From the NCBI RefSeq assembly GCF_018881965.1, contig NZ_JACVPI010000001.1, forward strand, positions 378,018 through 442,017: a stretch of 64,000 bases of DNA, written 5' to 3'. Within the stretch, counting starts at the first letter, position 1. The number at the start of each line of letters is the position of its first letter. Below are positions 8,926 to 18,295 of the stretch, in pieces. Origin of the DNA: Polynucleobacter sp. JS-Polo-80-F4 (GTDB lineage: Bacteria > Pseudomonadota > Gammaproteobacteria > Burkholderiales > Burkholderiaceae). The position numbers and the translations under genes are program-made. Below the pieces are notes generated by a model. The model was not told the DNA's origin and made no database searches. It saw only the letters and a list, made by a program, of their open reading frames with translations.

Positions 8926-10137
8926 TTACTGACGTACCTGATCTATCTGGAGCTGTAAGTCTTTAGTGCCAACCTTAACGATTTTCGCATTAGAGATTAA
9001 ATCCCCAGCTTCCGGCTTAGCCATTCCTGTCTTAGAGACCCGCACTTCAATACTAGCTTCTGTTAACTGTGAAAGAGGTGCGCTTGGATTCATAGCCAAG
9101 GCATCATTCAAAGTAAAGCTCATCGGAAAATCCGTTGCAGGCACTTTTAAGACTGCAACTGGCATACGCTCACCCGGCTTACGTGCAATCACCATCACAA
9201 TATCCCCAGGCTTCATTTTAGATTTGAGGTCTGCAGATATTTCAATCTTGCCGCTGATCTCTTTTCCACCATTGCCAACCTGGACTGGAGAAGCAATGGT
9301 GGCAGCTAAACCACCTTTAGAGCGTGCCTCCGCAATGGATCCCTGTATAGCACGCGCCTCATCAGTATCGGGTGGTATTTGTTTTGCCAGCTTTTCCCAA
9401 GTCTGTACTGCTGCCTTGTAATTACTCGCGTTATAAGAAGCAGTTCCAGAAAGCCAAAGCGCCATTAAATTATTAGGATCTAGCTTAAGAGCTTGATTAA
9501 TCAACTGCAAAGGCTTACCAGAAAAATTACCGTTGGCATTTGTAGCCAATACGTCCGCGTAATCCGCTAATAATTGCGGATCAGAATCTATAAAGTTACC
9601 AGCACGTGCATAAGCATTAGCAGCATCCTCGTTACGCCCCAAAATACGATAGGAGCGCGCCAACATTGCCCAGCCCTTGAGATTCGTAGGATCCTTTTCC
9701 ATCTTGACGGCAAACTCGTCCACCATTTTTTCAACACCCTCTTGAGTAACCGGCTGCTCAGAATTTCTTTGGGCTATGCGAACAACGTCGCCTAAGGAAA
9801 AGTAGAGTGCTGATGAAATTAATATGATGAAAATACATAGTCCGACAGCAGTTTTCTTGGTAGAGCCCGGAACCTCTCGGTCATCTTCTTCAATAGTGTC
9901 TTGAAAAAGACGTTGACGCATTTCTGCATGGGCAATTTCATAATCAACCGAGTTAATTACACCGGATTGATGTTCTGCTTCTAATTTATCCAACTCCTCG
10001 CGATAAATAGTGGCATTCATCTGACGACGTGAAGTTGCCTTGCTCTTTGCAGGAAATATAAAAGGTCTCAGTAGCAATACCAATACCAATACCAGGAGCA
10101 GAAATGCCGGAATCAAGAAGCTAGTCACTAAATTCAT
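8926..10137 (-). CDS. ccmI: CcmI, cytochrome c maturation apocytochrome chaperone
   Basis: 403 residues with two N-terminal helices (about 5-25 and 101-120) flanking a cytoplasmic loop with a leucine-zipper-like pattern. TPR-like helices follow at about 130-270 (repeated WAMLARSYRILGR.EDAANAYARA pattern), then a C-terminal beta-rich domain with VMVIARKPGERMPVAV, as in CcmI/CycH proteins. The TPR region binds the C-terminus of apocytochrome c and presents it to CcmFH. It is last in the ccm operon and overlaps ccmH by 4 nt. Confidence 0.92.
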   Translation of the reverse strand: MNLVTSFLIPAFLLLVLVLVLLLRPFIFPAKSKATSRRQMNATIYREELDKLEAEHQSGVINSVDYEIAHAEMRQRLFQDTIEEDDREVPGSTKKTAVGLCIFIILISSALYFSLGDVVRIAQRNSEQPVTQEGVEKMVDEFAVKMEKDPTNLKGWAMLARSYRILGRNEDAANAYARAGNFIDSDPQLLADYADVLATNANGNFSGKPLQLINQALKLDPNNLMALWLSGTASYNASNYKAAVQTWEKLAKQIPPDTDEARAIQGSIAEARSKGGLAATIASPVQVGNGGKEISGKIEISADLKSKMKPGDIVMVIARKPGERMPVAVLKVPATDFPMSFTLNDALAMNPSAPLSQLTEASIEVRVSKTGMAKPEAGDLISNAKIVKVGTKDLQLQIDQVRQ

Positions 10138-10604
10138 CCTTCTTTCTTATCAGCCGCATTGAGCATGGCATCGATTTTCTGATTATCCGCATCAGTCAGA
10201 GCGACTATAGGCACAAAGCCGTTTCTGCGTCGCAAGTACATTAATAAACCAGCAATACCGATAACCAATATAACGAATGGACCAATCCAGAGCAGCCATG
10301 TCACTGGTTTAACTGGAGGGCGGTATAAGACAAAATCACCGTAACGCTCAACCATAAAGGTGCGAATTTGATCGTCGCTCTTGCCTTCTTTAATTAAGGT
10401 GCGGATTTCACGACGCAAATCATTTGCCAAGTCAGAGCGTGAGCCAGCTAAGGATTCGTTCTGGCAAACCAGGCAGCGCATTTCTTCAGAAATACTAATG
10501 AGACGCTGTTCTGTCAAAGGATCATCCGCTAGGGGCGCAGCTTCATTAGCAATGGCGCTACCCAGACTTAATACACAAACGGCGATTAAGAAAATGTTTT
10601 TCAT
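10134..10604 (-). CDS. ccmH: CcmH, cytochrome c maturation thioredoxin-like reductase
   Basis: 156 residues with a signal peptide, the diagnostic RCLVCQN motif (C44 and C47), the following LA.DLR.EIR helix, the family-typical YGDFVLYRPP sequence and one C-terminal membrane helix. In system I, CcmH keeps the CXXCH cysteines of apocytochrome c reduced and works with CcmF. It is a short, single-domain CcmH, with the TPR part supplied by the separate ccmI. It overlaps both neighbours by 4 nt. Confidence 0.95.
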   Translation of the reverse strand: MKNIFLIAVCVLSLGSAIANEAAPLADDPLTEQRLISISEEMRCLVCQNESLAGSRSDLANDLRREIRTLIKEGKSDDQIRTFMVERYGDFVLYRPPVKPVTWLLWIGPFVILVIGIAGLLMYLRRRNGFVPIVALTDADNQKIDAMLNAADKKEG

Positions 10605-11131
10605 GATTTCTTAAGCTCAGTCAGCATCGGATAAATTTTCTGATTCAATAAATCCATCGTTAATGGGCCGATATGCTTAAAGCGAATCACGCCCGCCTTA
10701 TCAATAATGTAAGTCTCAGGAACGCCGTAGACACCATAATCAATACCAACACGACCATTGCCATCAAAAGCGGAGAGGGTATAGGGATTGCCTTGCTTTG
10801 CCAACATCGCCATAGCATCTTCTCGCTTGTCTTTGTAATCCAGACCAATAACTGGTGCCATTTGAGATTTAGCCAGCTCCACCAAAACAGGATGTTCTTC
10901 ACGACATGCCACACACCACGATGCCCAGACATTCAATATCCACACCTGGCCCTTCATGCTAGCAGGTGAGAATGTTTTATTGGAATCAGCCAATTGAGCA
11001 ATCTCAAATGCAGGTGCTGCCTTATTAATTAACGGAGACGGAACCTCATGTGGATCACGATTTAATCCAATAGCCAAAAAGACTACCAACGCAACAAACA
11101 GTACGAGTGGAATTAAAAACTTAGCCTTCAT
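10601..11131 (-). CDS. ccmG: CcmG/DsbE, thiol:disulfide oxidoreductase
   Basis: 176 residues: an N-terminal membrane anchor (about 5-23) and a periplasmic thioredoxin fold with active site WASWCVACREEHP (C73 and C76), plus the GVYGVPETY cis-proline loop. CcmG passes electrons to CcmH/apocytochrome in the reducing branch of cytochrome c maturation. The WCVAC version of the active site (usually WCPTC or WCVPC) is a small variation. It overlaps ccmF and ccmH by 4 nt each. Confidence 0.94.
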   Translation of the reverse strand: MKAKFLIPLVLFVALVVFLAIGLNRDPHEVPSPLINKAAPAFEIAQLADSNKTFSPASMKGQVWILNVWASWCVACREEHPVLVELAKSQMAPVIGLDYKDKREDAMAMLAKQGNPYTLSAFDGNGRVGIDYGVYGVPETYIIDKAGVIRFKHIGPLTMDLLNQKIYPMLTELKKS

Positions 11132-13047
11132 GAGAACTTGCTCTTTAGCTTCAAGCGATAGCGCTTATCCGACATGGCCAGTACGCCGCCCAAAGCCATT
11201 AACAAGCAACCGCCCCAAATCCAGTCAACAAAAGGTTTGTAATACACGCGTACTGCCCAAGACTGATCTCCAAGCTCTTCGCCTAGAGACACATAGACAT
11301 CACGAGTAAGCCCAGCATCAATCGCTGCCTCTGTCATTGGCATCGTCGATGAGAAGTAACTTCTCTTCTCAGGATAAAGACTGATCTGACCACTGCCATT
11401 TTTTGACAAAATGAATGTACCGCGCATTGCCTGGTAATTTGGTCCACGAACTGCATTGACGCCCTGCAGCTGAATTTGATAACCACCAACCGTTACTGTG
11501 TCGCCTGCTGACATGCGCACATCTTTTTCTTCTTGATAAGCGCCCACCATCGTGACACCAATGACAAAAACCGCAATACCTAAATGCGCCACTTGCATAC
11601 CAATAAAAGAGCGTGTGGGCTTACCAGCTTTTGCTTGGCGAACAATTTGCATACAACCAGAAGCAATCACCCAAAAGGCGAGCATGAAGCCCATACCTGC
11701 AAGCCAGGTAAATTGGCCCATGATCAATGGGATCGATATACCTGCGATCAGAGCAACCAACCCAGCAAGCCACAAACGTTTAATGATGGCGAGTAAGTTG
11801 CTTTGCTTCCAGCTTGACCAAGGACCAATGCCCATCAATACCAATAATGGAACCATGATAGGCACGAAGACACTATTGAAATAAGGGGGGCCAACAGAAA
11901 TCTTGCCAAGATGCAGAGCATCAATCAGCAATGGATATAACGTTCCCAGCAATACAGATCCTGCAGAAACTACCAAGAAGACATTACCGAGCAAGATAAA
12001 TGTTTCTCTAGAACTTAGATTAAATTTGCCACCCATAGTGCTTTTAGGTGCACGCCAGGCATATAGCAATAGAGATGATCCAACCACCAGTGACAAAAAG
12101 ATGAGGATGAAAATACCGCGACGTGGGTCAGTTGCAAATGCATGAACCGAAGTTAATACCCCCGAACGCACTAGAAAGGTACCCAATAACGACAACGAGA
12201 ATGCGGTAATTGCCAAGAGCACGGTCCAACTCTTAAAGCCGCCACGCTTTTCAGTAACCGCTAAAGAATGTAATAAGGCGGTGCCTACGAGCCAAGGAAT
12301 AAATGAAGCATTTTCAACAGGGTCCCAAAACCACCAGCCACCCCAACCTAATTCGTAATAAGCCCACCATGAACCAAGCGCAATACCCAGAGTCAGAAAA
12401 ACCCAAGCAGCTGTAGTCCAAGGACGTGACCAGCGCGCCCATGCAGCATCTAATCTACCCGACAATAAAGACGCAATCGCAAATGCAAAGGCTACCGAGA
12501 AACCAACATAGCCCATGTAGAGCATTGGTGGATGAAACACCAAACCCGGGTCTTGTAAGAGCGGGTTTAAGGAACGGCCATCTTGAGCGGCAGGTAATAA
12601 ACGCTCAAAAGGATTTGAGGTTGTTAAAACAAATAACAACAAACCACTAGTCACGAGACCCAATACGCCAATGACGCGTGCCACCATGAAGTCATCTAAT
12701 GCATTGGAGAGTTGCGCAACCAAAATCGTCCAAGTAGATAGCAAGAAGATCCACAACAACAGCGAGCCTTCATGACCTCCCCATACCGCACCTAATCGAT
12801 AGATAATCGGCAGCTGTGAATTAGAGTGCTCAGCAACATAAAGCACGGAAAAATCATTAACGTAAAAACTCCAAGCTAATATTCCAAAGGCAATGGCAAG
12901 CAACAGGAAAACGGTTTGTGCAGCAGGTCTTGCCAACACCAACCAGTCACGGCGGCCAAAATGCGCACCCAATAAAGGCAAGACCCCTTGAATCAAGGCA
13001 ATACAAAGCGCTAGAACTAAAGCGTAATGCCCAAACTCAGGAATCAT
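11128..13047 (-). CDS. ccmF: CcmF, haem lyase of cytochrome c maturation
   Basis: 639 residues with about 15 membrane segments and the tryptophan-rich WWD domain at 235-243 (WGGWWFWDP). Conserved histidines that could ligate haem are seen near H92 (WGGHEGS) and H172 (FHPP). A large periplasmic loop near the C-terminus follows the last helix but one. CcmF receives haem from holo-CcmE and attaches it to apocytochrome c together with CcmH and CcmI. Length and motifs are full, and both ends overlap neighbours by 4 nt. Confidence 0.96.
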   Translation of the reverse strand: MIPEFGHYALVLALCIALIQGVLPLLGAHFGRRDWLVLARPAAQTVFLLLAIAFGILAWSFYVNDFSVLYVAEHSNSQLPIIYRLGAVWGGHEGSLLLWIFLLSTWTILVAQLSNALDDFMVARVIGVLGLVTSGLLLFVLTTSNPFERLLPAAQDGRSLNPLLQDPGLVFHPPMLYMGYVGFSVAFAFAIASLLSGRLDAAWARWSRPWTTAAWVFLTLGIALGSWWAYYELGWGGWWFWDPVENASFIPWLVGTALLHSLAVTEKRGGFKSWTVLLAITAFSLSLLGTFLVRSGVLTSVHAFATDPRRGIFILIFLSLVVGSSLLLYAWRAPKSTMGGKFNLSSRETFILLGNVFLVVSAGSVLLGTLYPLLIDALHLGKISVGPPYFNSVFVPIMVPLLVLMGIGPWSSWKQSNLLAIIKRLWLAGLVALIAGISIPLIMGQFTWLAGMGFMLAFWVIASGCMQIVRQAKAGKPTRSFIGMQVAHLGIAVFVIGVTMVGAYQEEKDVRMSAGDTVTVGGYQIQLQGVNAVRGPNYQAMRGTFILSKNGSGQISLYPEKRSYFSSTMPMTEAAIDAGLTRDVYVSLGEELGDQSWAVRVYYKPFVDWIWGGCLLMALGGVLAMSDKRYRLKLKSKFS

Positions 13048-13490
13048 TTAGCGCTTCCATTATTGTTGCCATTTTTTTGAGCCTGCTCTAAGGCATGCTT
13101 AGCCTCAGGTGGCATGTAATTCTCATCGTGTTTAGCTAGTACTTCGCTGGCAATAAATTCACCATCTGCATTCAAACGACCTTGAATGACTGCGCCCTTG
13201 CCCTCTTTAAATAAATCAGGAAGGATGCCGGTATACGCCACTGGAATGTCTTTAACGAGGTCAGTGATGACAAAGTGCACTGTTAGCCCATCGCGCTTTA
13301 GCGACCCATCTTTCACCATGCCACCAATTCGGAAAGCCTGACCTTGGGGAGCTTTACCAGCCACCACATCACTTGGAGTGACATACAAAGCGATATTGCT
13401 ATTAAGTGCATTCAAGATTAAAAGTGCTGCTACTCCAATAACAACGAGAGCGGCAACAATCATCAACGCACGTTTATATCTAGGCTTCAC
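13044..13490 (-). CDS. ccmE: CcmE, haem chaperone
   Basis: 148 residues: an N-terminal anchor (about 9-27), then the OB-fold periplasmic domain ending in [12 protein letters not shown], where H121 is the covalent haem-binding histidine and Y125 the axial tyrosine of the HxxxY motif. The [10 protein letters not shown] strand is also typical. CcmE carries haem from CcmABCD to CcmF. The C-terminal tail is Gln/Asn-rich and probably disordered. It sits in canonical order between ccmD and ccmF with 4-nt overlaps. Confidence 0.96.
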   Translation of the reverse strand: MKPRYKRALMIVAALVVIGVAALLILNALNSNIALYVTPSDVVAGKAPQGQAFRIGGMVKDGSLKRDGLTVHFVITDLVKDIPVAYTGILPDLFKEGKGAVIQGRLNADGEFIASEVLAKHDENYMPPEAKHALEQAQKNGNNNGSAK

Positions 13491-13675
13491 TTACTTGTCT
13501 CTTTATCAAACTGCTCTGCTAGTTGTTCTTGCCTTAACCTGCGCACTATTGACCTGAAACGAGCACGCACAAATAGCGGCTCCAATATCAACACTAGTGC
13601 ACAAACACCAAAACTGCTCCATACATATAGAGCGTAGCCACCCATGGCAAAAAACTCGGAAGGGCTATTCCACAT
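13487..13675 (-). CDS. ccmD: CcmD, small subunit of the CcmABCD haem exporter
   Basis: 62 residues with one membrane helix (about 12-32) preceded by [12 protein letters not shown], the family's opening pattern, and followed by a very basic stretch ([12 protein letters not shown]). CcmD helps release holo-CcmE from CcmABC. Its ATG shares one base with the ccmC stop, and it overlaps ccmE by 4 nt. Short length is normal for this family. Confidence 0.9.
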   Translation of the reverse strand: MWNSPSEFFAMGGYALYVWSSFGVCALVLILEPLFVRARFRSIVRRLRQEQLAEQFDKETSK

Positions 13676-14445
13676 CAGCTTTTCACCTCAATTGATTGTC
13701 TCACCCAATCGGCATGGGCTTCACGCTCCAAAATGATTGCCCTCACTCGCATTAAGGTAACTGCAATGGTGTACATCCAAAGACATAAAGCCATCAATAG
13801 CATTCCCCACAGCATGGTTTGAGCCATGGCCGGCGCTTTTGTTAAAGAAACAGATGCCCCTTGATGCAAGGTATTCCACCATTTCACAGAAAAATAAATA
13901 ATGGGTACGTTGACTACCCCTACCAAAGCCAAAATAGCGCTAGCCTTGTCGGCACGACGAGGATCATCGATAGATGCTCGTAAGGCAATAAAGCCCAAGT
14001 AAAGAAATAAGAGAATCAACTCTGAGGTGAGGCGGGCATCCCAAACCCACCAAGTGCCCCACATTGGCTTACCCCAAAAAGCACCCGTCCATAAGGATAG
14101 AAATGCCATCCAGGCGCCTATTGGAGCAAGTGCCTGCGCCATCATGGCAGACAAGCGGGTATTAAAAACTAGACCCAATCCTGCCCATGCAGCCATCACT
14201 AAATAGATAAACATCGACATCCAAGAGGCGGGCACATGGATAAAAATAATCCGATAGCCCTGACCCTGCACAGCGTCCACCGGGGCCACAAAAAAACTCA
14301 CCCATAAACCAGCAGCGCCAAATAGAAAAGTCAGAACCCAAAAGAATGGAATGAGCTTACCCGCCACCGGATAAAAGGTACTAGGGCTGGATAACTTAAA
14401 CCAGTTAACCAAGCGGTGGTTAGAAAAATTATTTAATTGAGTCAT
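13675..14445 (-). CDS. ccmC: CcmC, haem-handling protein
   Basis: 256 residues, six membrane helices, the WWD-type motif WGTWWVWDARLT at about 129-140, and two periplasmic-face histidines expected to bind haem (H70 in FIHVPASW and a second in the NTLHQGAS segment). CcmC loads haem onto CcmE. It has an N-terminal extension of some 30 residues before the first helix. It overlaps ccmB by 4 nt and ccmD by 1 nt. Confidence 0.95.
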   Translation of the reverse strand: MTQLNNFSNHRLVNWFKLSSPSTFYPVAGKLIPFFWVLTFLFGAAGLWVSFFVAPVDAVQGQGYRIIFIHVPASWMSMFIYLVMAAWAGLGLVFNTRLSAMMAQALAPIGAWMAFLSLWTGAFWGKPMWGTWWVWDARLTSELILLFLYLGFIALRASIDDPRRADKASAILALVGVVNVPIIYFSVKWWNTLHQGASVSLTKAPAMAQTMLWGMLLMALCLWMYTIAVTLMRVRAIILEREAHADWVRQSIEVKS

Positions 14446-15107
14446 TCAATCGCAATCTTGACGGCGGCACTACTTACCCAAGGAACAAATGCTAAAGCCA
14501 AAATCAATAATGCGCCTAGCAATGAAAAATGACCTGATGTACCTAAGCCCACGCTATTTGCATATACGGCGCCAGCACCAAAAATAAGCACCGGAATATA
14601 TAAAGGCAGTATTAATAAGCTTAATAAGATACCGCCACCCCTTACCCCCAAGGTCAGTGCTGCGCCAATGGAGCCCAGCAAGGATAGCACTGGCGTACCC
14701 AATAAGAGGGTGCCCATCAACACATATAAAGAGCTAGCATCCAGATCAAACTGAATGCCAATCACTGGGGCCAAGAGTACGAGTGGCAAACCACACACAA
14801 ACCAGTGAGCAATAATTTTTCCGGTTATCAGTAGCACCATAGGTTGGGGCGATAAAGCGAGCTGCTCTAAAGAGCCATCTTGATAGTCTGCTGCAAACAT
14901 ACGATGCAGGCCCAACAAGGTCGACAACAGGGCCGCGACCCATAGAACGCCAGGGGCAATTTTGCGTAGTAACGCCATATCTGCGCCAATGCCCAATGGA
15001 AACAAACTCGTAACCACTACAAAAAAGAATAGTGCTGTGAGCACCTCACTCTTACGGCGCATTACCAAAAGTAAATCGCGATGGATGATCGCTAATAAGG
15101 CATTCAT
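14442..15107 (-). CDS. ccmB: CcmB, membrane subunit of the CcmAB ABC transporter
   Basis: 221 residues with six hydrophobic segments and the CcmB-typical RDL.L..R opening and FAADYQDGSLEQL and GTP.LSLLGSIGAALT patterns. With CcmA it forms the ABC module that drives release of haem-loaded CcmE from CcmC. Length is standard. It overlaps ccmA and ccmC by 4 nt, consistent with translational coupling along the operon. Confidence 0.95.
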   Translation of the reverse strand: MNALLAIIHRDLLLVMRRKSEVLTALFFFVVVTSLFPLGIGADMALLRKIAPGVLWVAALLSTLLGLHRMFAADYQDGSLEQLALSPQPMVLLITGKIIAHWFVCGLPLVLLAPVIGIQFDLDASSLYVLMGTLLLGTPVLSLLGSIGAALTLGVRGGGILLSLLILPLYIPVLIFGAGAVYANSVGLGTSGHFSLLGALLILALAFVPWVSSAAVKIAIE

Positions 15108-15751
15108 AGCTCAAGCACCCTCAGAGATGGAAGGCTTACTTCTTGATGGCTGGTGAATATCACCAGACCGCTCTGCTCTATATGCTCACCAATCAAGCCT
15201 TGCAAAGCTTGCATAGCATGTATATCAAGCGCATTAAAAGGCTCATCCAATATCCATAATTTGGCTTGACGTGTCAGCATGCGAGCCATTAAGACACGGC
15301 GCTTTTGTCCAGCCGACAAACAGTTGACTGTTAAATGCTCACGTCCACGTAAACCAAAACGCCATAGAGCAGACAATGCTTTTTCATCAGAAAGCGCAAC
15401 ACCATCAAGAGCTGCATATAGCTGCACATTTTCTAGCGCCGTAAGATCTTCCTTCAGGGCATCTCGATGTCCCAGAAATAAAAGCTCACGATGATAGGTA
15501 GATGCGTCTTTAGAAATCGATTGCCCGCCCCATAGAATTTCTCCAGCCTCTGGCTTGGATAAACCCGTCAACAGTCTTAACAGACTCGTTTTTCCAACGC
15601 CGTTCTCACCACGAACATGCAGACACTCCCCGGCTGAGACTGTTAAATTCAGATCCTGAAATAAGCGTCTTTCACCACGAACACAGCACAGTGCGCGAGC
15701 TTCGAGCATGAGATGTGGCGCAATGGAGGAGAAGGAGGTATTGGCTGTCAT
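15104..15751 (-). CDS. ccmA: CcmA, ATPase subunit of the CcmAB transporter
   Basis: ABC ATPase of about 215 residues: Walker A GENGVGKT (48-55), signature LSAGQKRR, Walker B LWILDEP and a switch histidine in FTSHQE. The MLEARALCCVRGERRLF opening is typical of CcmA. The start is uncertain. A TTG at 15760, an ATG at 15751 (used here) and an ATG at 15709 are in frame, and none has a convincing Shine-Dalgarno. The 15709 start would match the usual family N-terminus. It is first in the ccm operon; a possible -10 box lies about 110 nt upstream. Confidence 0.93.
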   Translation of the reverse strand: MTANTSFSSIAPHLMLEARALCCVRGERRLFQDLNLTVSAGECLHVRGENGVGKTSLLRLLTGLSKPEAGEILWGGQSISKDASTYHRELLFLGHRDALKEDLTALENVQLYAALDGVALSDEKALSALWRFGLRGREHLTVNCLSAGQKRRVLMARMLTRQAKLWILDEPFNALDIHAMQALQGLIGEHIEQSGLVIFTSHQEVSLPSLRVLEL

Positions 15752-15865
15752 GTAAGGCAATGGCTTGATTCAAACCACCCCAAGCATTGTCCAAGAGCCC
15801 ATAGGGGCTGTCAAACCGGCAAAAGTGGAATTAAGGGAATAATCCCTTTCAATTCAATTACTTAT

Positions 15866-15880
15866 GAAATTATAAACCTA
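15866..15880 (-). promoter_or_regulatory. Possible -10 region for the ccm operon
   Basis: The minus strand carries a perfect TATAAT (plus-strand 15869-15874) upstream of ccmA. No good -35 hexamer is seen at 16-18 nt, so this is tentative. The implied leader of roughly 110 nt contains two small inverted repeats (AAGGGA..TCCCTT near 15833-15848 and AGCCC..GGGCT near 15796-15809). Confidence 0.3.
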
Positions 15881-15894
15881 GTCGAACAAGAAAG

Positions 15895-15920
15895 AAAAAA
15901 CCACCCGCAGGTGGTTTTCT
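15895..15920 (-). terminator. Rho-independent terminator after the flavodoxin gene
   Basis: The stem CCACC/GGTGG with a 4-nt loop is extended by A/T pairs. Read on the minus strand it is followed by a run of six T, 42 nt past the flavodoxin stop. It separates that operon from ccm. Confidence 0.75.
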
Positions 15921-15961
15921 TTGTCAAATCAAGCACTTAGCAAACAGCAAGCTTACCAAAG

Positions 15962-16513
15962 TTACTTAAAGCGCTTAGTAATTTCTGCAATACGCTGGCC
16001 ATAGAGTCTGGCAGTCTCTAAGTCCCCAACATTCACCTCATCCGCACTGGCATCTGAAGGAGTTTGCATCATTGCTCCAGCAAAGGAACCAACATAGTTA
16101 ACGTCGTCACGCTTAGCAGCTTTAGAGTTGGAAGGCATTAGACCAGTACCAACCCATAAGCCGGAGTGTTGCATGGCCAGGGTAAAGAAATAATGCAATG
16201 TGGAATGCTTATCACCATTCATAGTGGCTGAATTAGTAAATCCGCCGAATACTTTATCTTTCCACTGCTGAGAAAACCACTGCTTAGAACTCGCATCAGC
16301 AAACTTTTTAAATTGCCAGCTGACAGTACCCATATAAGTTGGTGAACCAAAAATGATGGCATCAGCTTCGTTCACAGTCGTCCACTGTGCATCAGTCAAA
16401 TTTCCTTCGGCATCAATTGCAACCAATGTAGCGTTAGCACCTTTTGCAACTGCCTCTGCTTGTTTTACTGTGTGGCCATAGCCACTGTGAAATACCACTG
16501 CAATTTTAGTCAT
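15962..16513 (-). CDS. Flavodoxin-fold (WrbA-like) NAD(P)H:quinone oxidoreductase
   Basis: 183 residues opening with the FMN phosphate loop HSGYGHTVKQAEAV (about 9-22). The second FMN loop is FGSPTYMGTVSWQFK (about 55-69), and the third is GGFTNSATMNGD near 90-101. This is the flavodoxin_2/WrbA pattern, but at 183 residues it is somewhat shorter than WrbA (about 198). It probably catalyses two-electron quinone reduction in the cytoplasm. It ends a four-gene minus-strand run with a Bug receptor (22-nt gap), an SBP-like protein and a metallo-hydrolase, and has its own terminator. Confidence 0.8.
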   Translation of the reverse strand: MTKIAVVFHSGYGHTVKQAEAVAKGANATLVAIDAEGNLTDAQWTTVNEADAIIFGSPTYMGTVSWQFKKFADASSKQWFSQQWKDKVFGGFTNSATMNGDKHSTLHYFFTLAMQHSGLWVGTGLMPSNSKAAKRDDVNYVGSFAGAMMQTPSDASADEVNVGDLETARLYGQRIAEITKRFK

Positions 16514-16535
16514 CTCTTTGTCCTTAAAAAATTAG

Positions 16536-17507
16536 TTATTCCGGCTTAATGCCAGCACTTTTGATGATCTTGCCCCAGCGGACAGATTCTTTCTTTTGAA
16601 ACGCCCCAAATACTTCTGGAGTCATTGCGTAGTACTTTGCCCCCTCTGACTCAAGCTTCTTTTGCACTGCTGGCTGTTGCATGATTTTAGCAACTTCATC
16701 ATGCAATTTTTTAACAATCGCTGGTGGTGTTCCCACTGGTGCAAATAGACCAATCCAATTCTTCACATCAAATCCTGGCAAGGTCTCACTAATGCTTGGC
16801 AAATCTGGCATCGATGGATCCCTGCTTGCGCCAGTAACGGCCAGACCTCTTAACTTATCACTTTTTACATAAGGAAGAATAGTGGGCATCGTTGCAAACA
16901 TCACTTGAGTTTGTCCACCAATCAAATCCGTAATTGCTAGGGCATTGCCTTTGTAAGGAATGTGCGTCATATCCACTTTAGCCGTCATGACGAATAGCTC
17001 TCCCGCTAAGTGGCTAGCAGTGCCAATACCACCTGAACCATAAGACACTTTGCCAGGGTTTGCCTTTAAGTAGGCAATCAACTCAGGCACGTTCTTTACT
17101 GGTAGATTTGGATTGACTGCCAACAGCCCTTCAGCATCGAGCACAAAGACCACTGGTACAAAATCTTTCAGTGGGTCATAGGGCATGCTCTTCACCAAAT
17201 AGGGATTCACTGCATGCGTTCCAATGCTGCCCATAATTAAGGTGTAACCATCTGCTGGCGACTTGGCCACAAAATCTGCGCCGATATTGCCACCGCCACC
17301 AGTTTTGTTTTCCACAATCACAGGCTGCCCAAAGGCCTCACTTAATCCCTGCGCAATGATTCTGGAGAATCCATCTGCAATGCCACCAGTAGCAAACGGA
17401 GAAATGATTTTGATTTGACGATTGGGATAGGCGCCAGTTTGAGCATTTGCAATATGGGAAGCCAATAACCCCAGCAACAGACTCAATGTGAAAACGATTT
17501 TTTTCAT
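16536..17507 (-). CDS. Bug/TctC-family periplasmic solute-binding protein
   Basis: 323 residues with a signal peptide ending IANA, then YPNRQIKIISPFATGG, ENKTGGGGN and the conserved C-terminal W.KIIKSAGIKPE, all standard for Bug receptors. The start codon follows the stop of the upstream SBP-like gene by 1 nt, so the pair is translationally linked. No TctA/TctB genes are near. Ligand unknown. Confidence 0.9.
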   Translation of the reverse strand: MKKIVFTLSLLLGLLASHIANAQTGAYPNRQIKIISPFATGGIADGFSRIIAQGLSEAFGQPVIVENKTGGGGNIGADFVAKSPADGYTLIMGSIGTHAVNPYLVKSMPYDPLKDFVPVVFVLDAEGLLAVNPNLPVKNVPELIAYLKANPGKVSYGSGGIGTASHLAGELFVMTAKVDMTHIPYKGNALAITDLIGGQTQVMFATMPTILPYVKSDKLRGLAVTGASRDPSMPDLPSISETLPGFDVKNWIGLFAPVGTPPAIVKKLHDEVAKIMQQPAVQKKLESEGAKYYAMTPEVFGAFQKKESVRWGKIIKSAGIKPE

Positions 17508-17508
17508 A

Positions 17509-18261
17509 TTATTTTTCTAATAAACTTGGATTTAAAGGTGCAGCAGCCAAACCCTGCACTTGATACTGTCGAATCAAATCCGTCACTAAACCACTACGAA
17601 TGAATTCTTCAACACATGCACTTAAAAATGTGATTGCCTCTAGATTCGATTTCTTGGTGGCGATTGCTTGCTGAATACCAGTGAATTGACCATCTAAGAC
17701 CCGTGAGCCGGGGACTTTCTTTGAAAATGAAACCAATCCCGTTTTCAGGCCAGCCAATGCATCCAACTTTTCACTAAGGAAAAGCTCATTGCTCGCTTGC
17801 AAGCTATCAGCATGCACTAGCGTGCCATGCTTTAGATTGCGTTGCAACCAATGATCGTATGCGCTCTTAAAGAAGGATGCGATGCGAACCCCTGGTTGAT
17901 CTACCTGGGAAATATCTTGAATAGGTGAGTCCGCCGGCACCAAGTAACTTGCCTCCAGCTCAGCATAAGCAGGCGTAAAAGTGACCTTTTGCGCACGTGC
18001 TGGATCAGAACCTACCAAAACAATTCCACATCTTCCACTAGCGGCAGCATCCACTACTTCCTCTTGGGTTTCGTAACCCGTTAAATCAAGCGAAACTTCT
18101 AAGCGCTCTGCTACTGCACGACAAATATCTGGCGCTATGCCAGTAGGCTCTCCCGCAGATGTACGTCCGGTAACTAATAAGAAGTTACCAAGATATACGG
18201 CAGCAGAAAGAACACCATGAGGGGCAAGCTGCTCCCTCACTTCATTGGAAATTGAAATCAA
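17509..18261 (-). CDS. SBP_bac_3-like substrate-binding protein without signal peptide
   Basis: About 250 residues of amino-acid-type binding-protein fold: GEPTGIAPDICRAVAERL, then FTPAY.ELEASYLVPADSP, and a C-terminal LIRQYQVQGLAAAPLN. In frame it can begin at a GTG (18315, overlapping the previous gene) or at a TTG (18261). The TTG has GGAG seven nt upstream and avoids the overlap, so I prefer it. Neither start gives a convincing signal peptide, which is odd for this family and suggests a cytoplasmic or non-transport role, or a degraded leader. It is 1 nt upstream of a Bug receptor gene. Confidence 0.7.
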   Translation of the reverse strand: MISISNEVREQLAPHGVLSAAVYLGNFLLVTGRTSAGEPTGIAPDICRAVAERLEVSLDLTGYETQEEVVDAAASGRCGIVLVGSDPARAQKVTFTPAYAELEASYLVPADSPIQDISQVDQPGVRIASFFKSAYDHWLQRNLKHGTLVHADSLQASNELFLSEKLDALAGLKTGLVSFSKKVPGSRVLDGQFTGIQQAIATKKSNLEAITFLSACVEEFIRSGLVTDLIRQYQVQGLAAAPLNPSLLEK

Positions 18262-18295
18262 AAGAAAACTCCGGAATGAATGGAATAAAAACTCA

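Noticed and set aside
8966-9421. 151-codon plus-strand frame
   Set aside because: Antisense shadow of ccmI with no domain.
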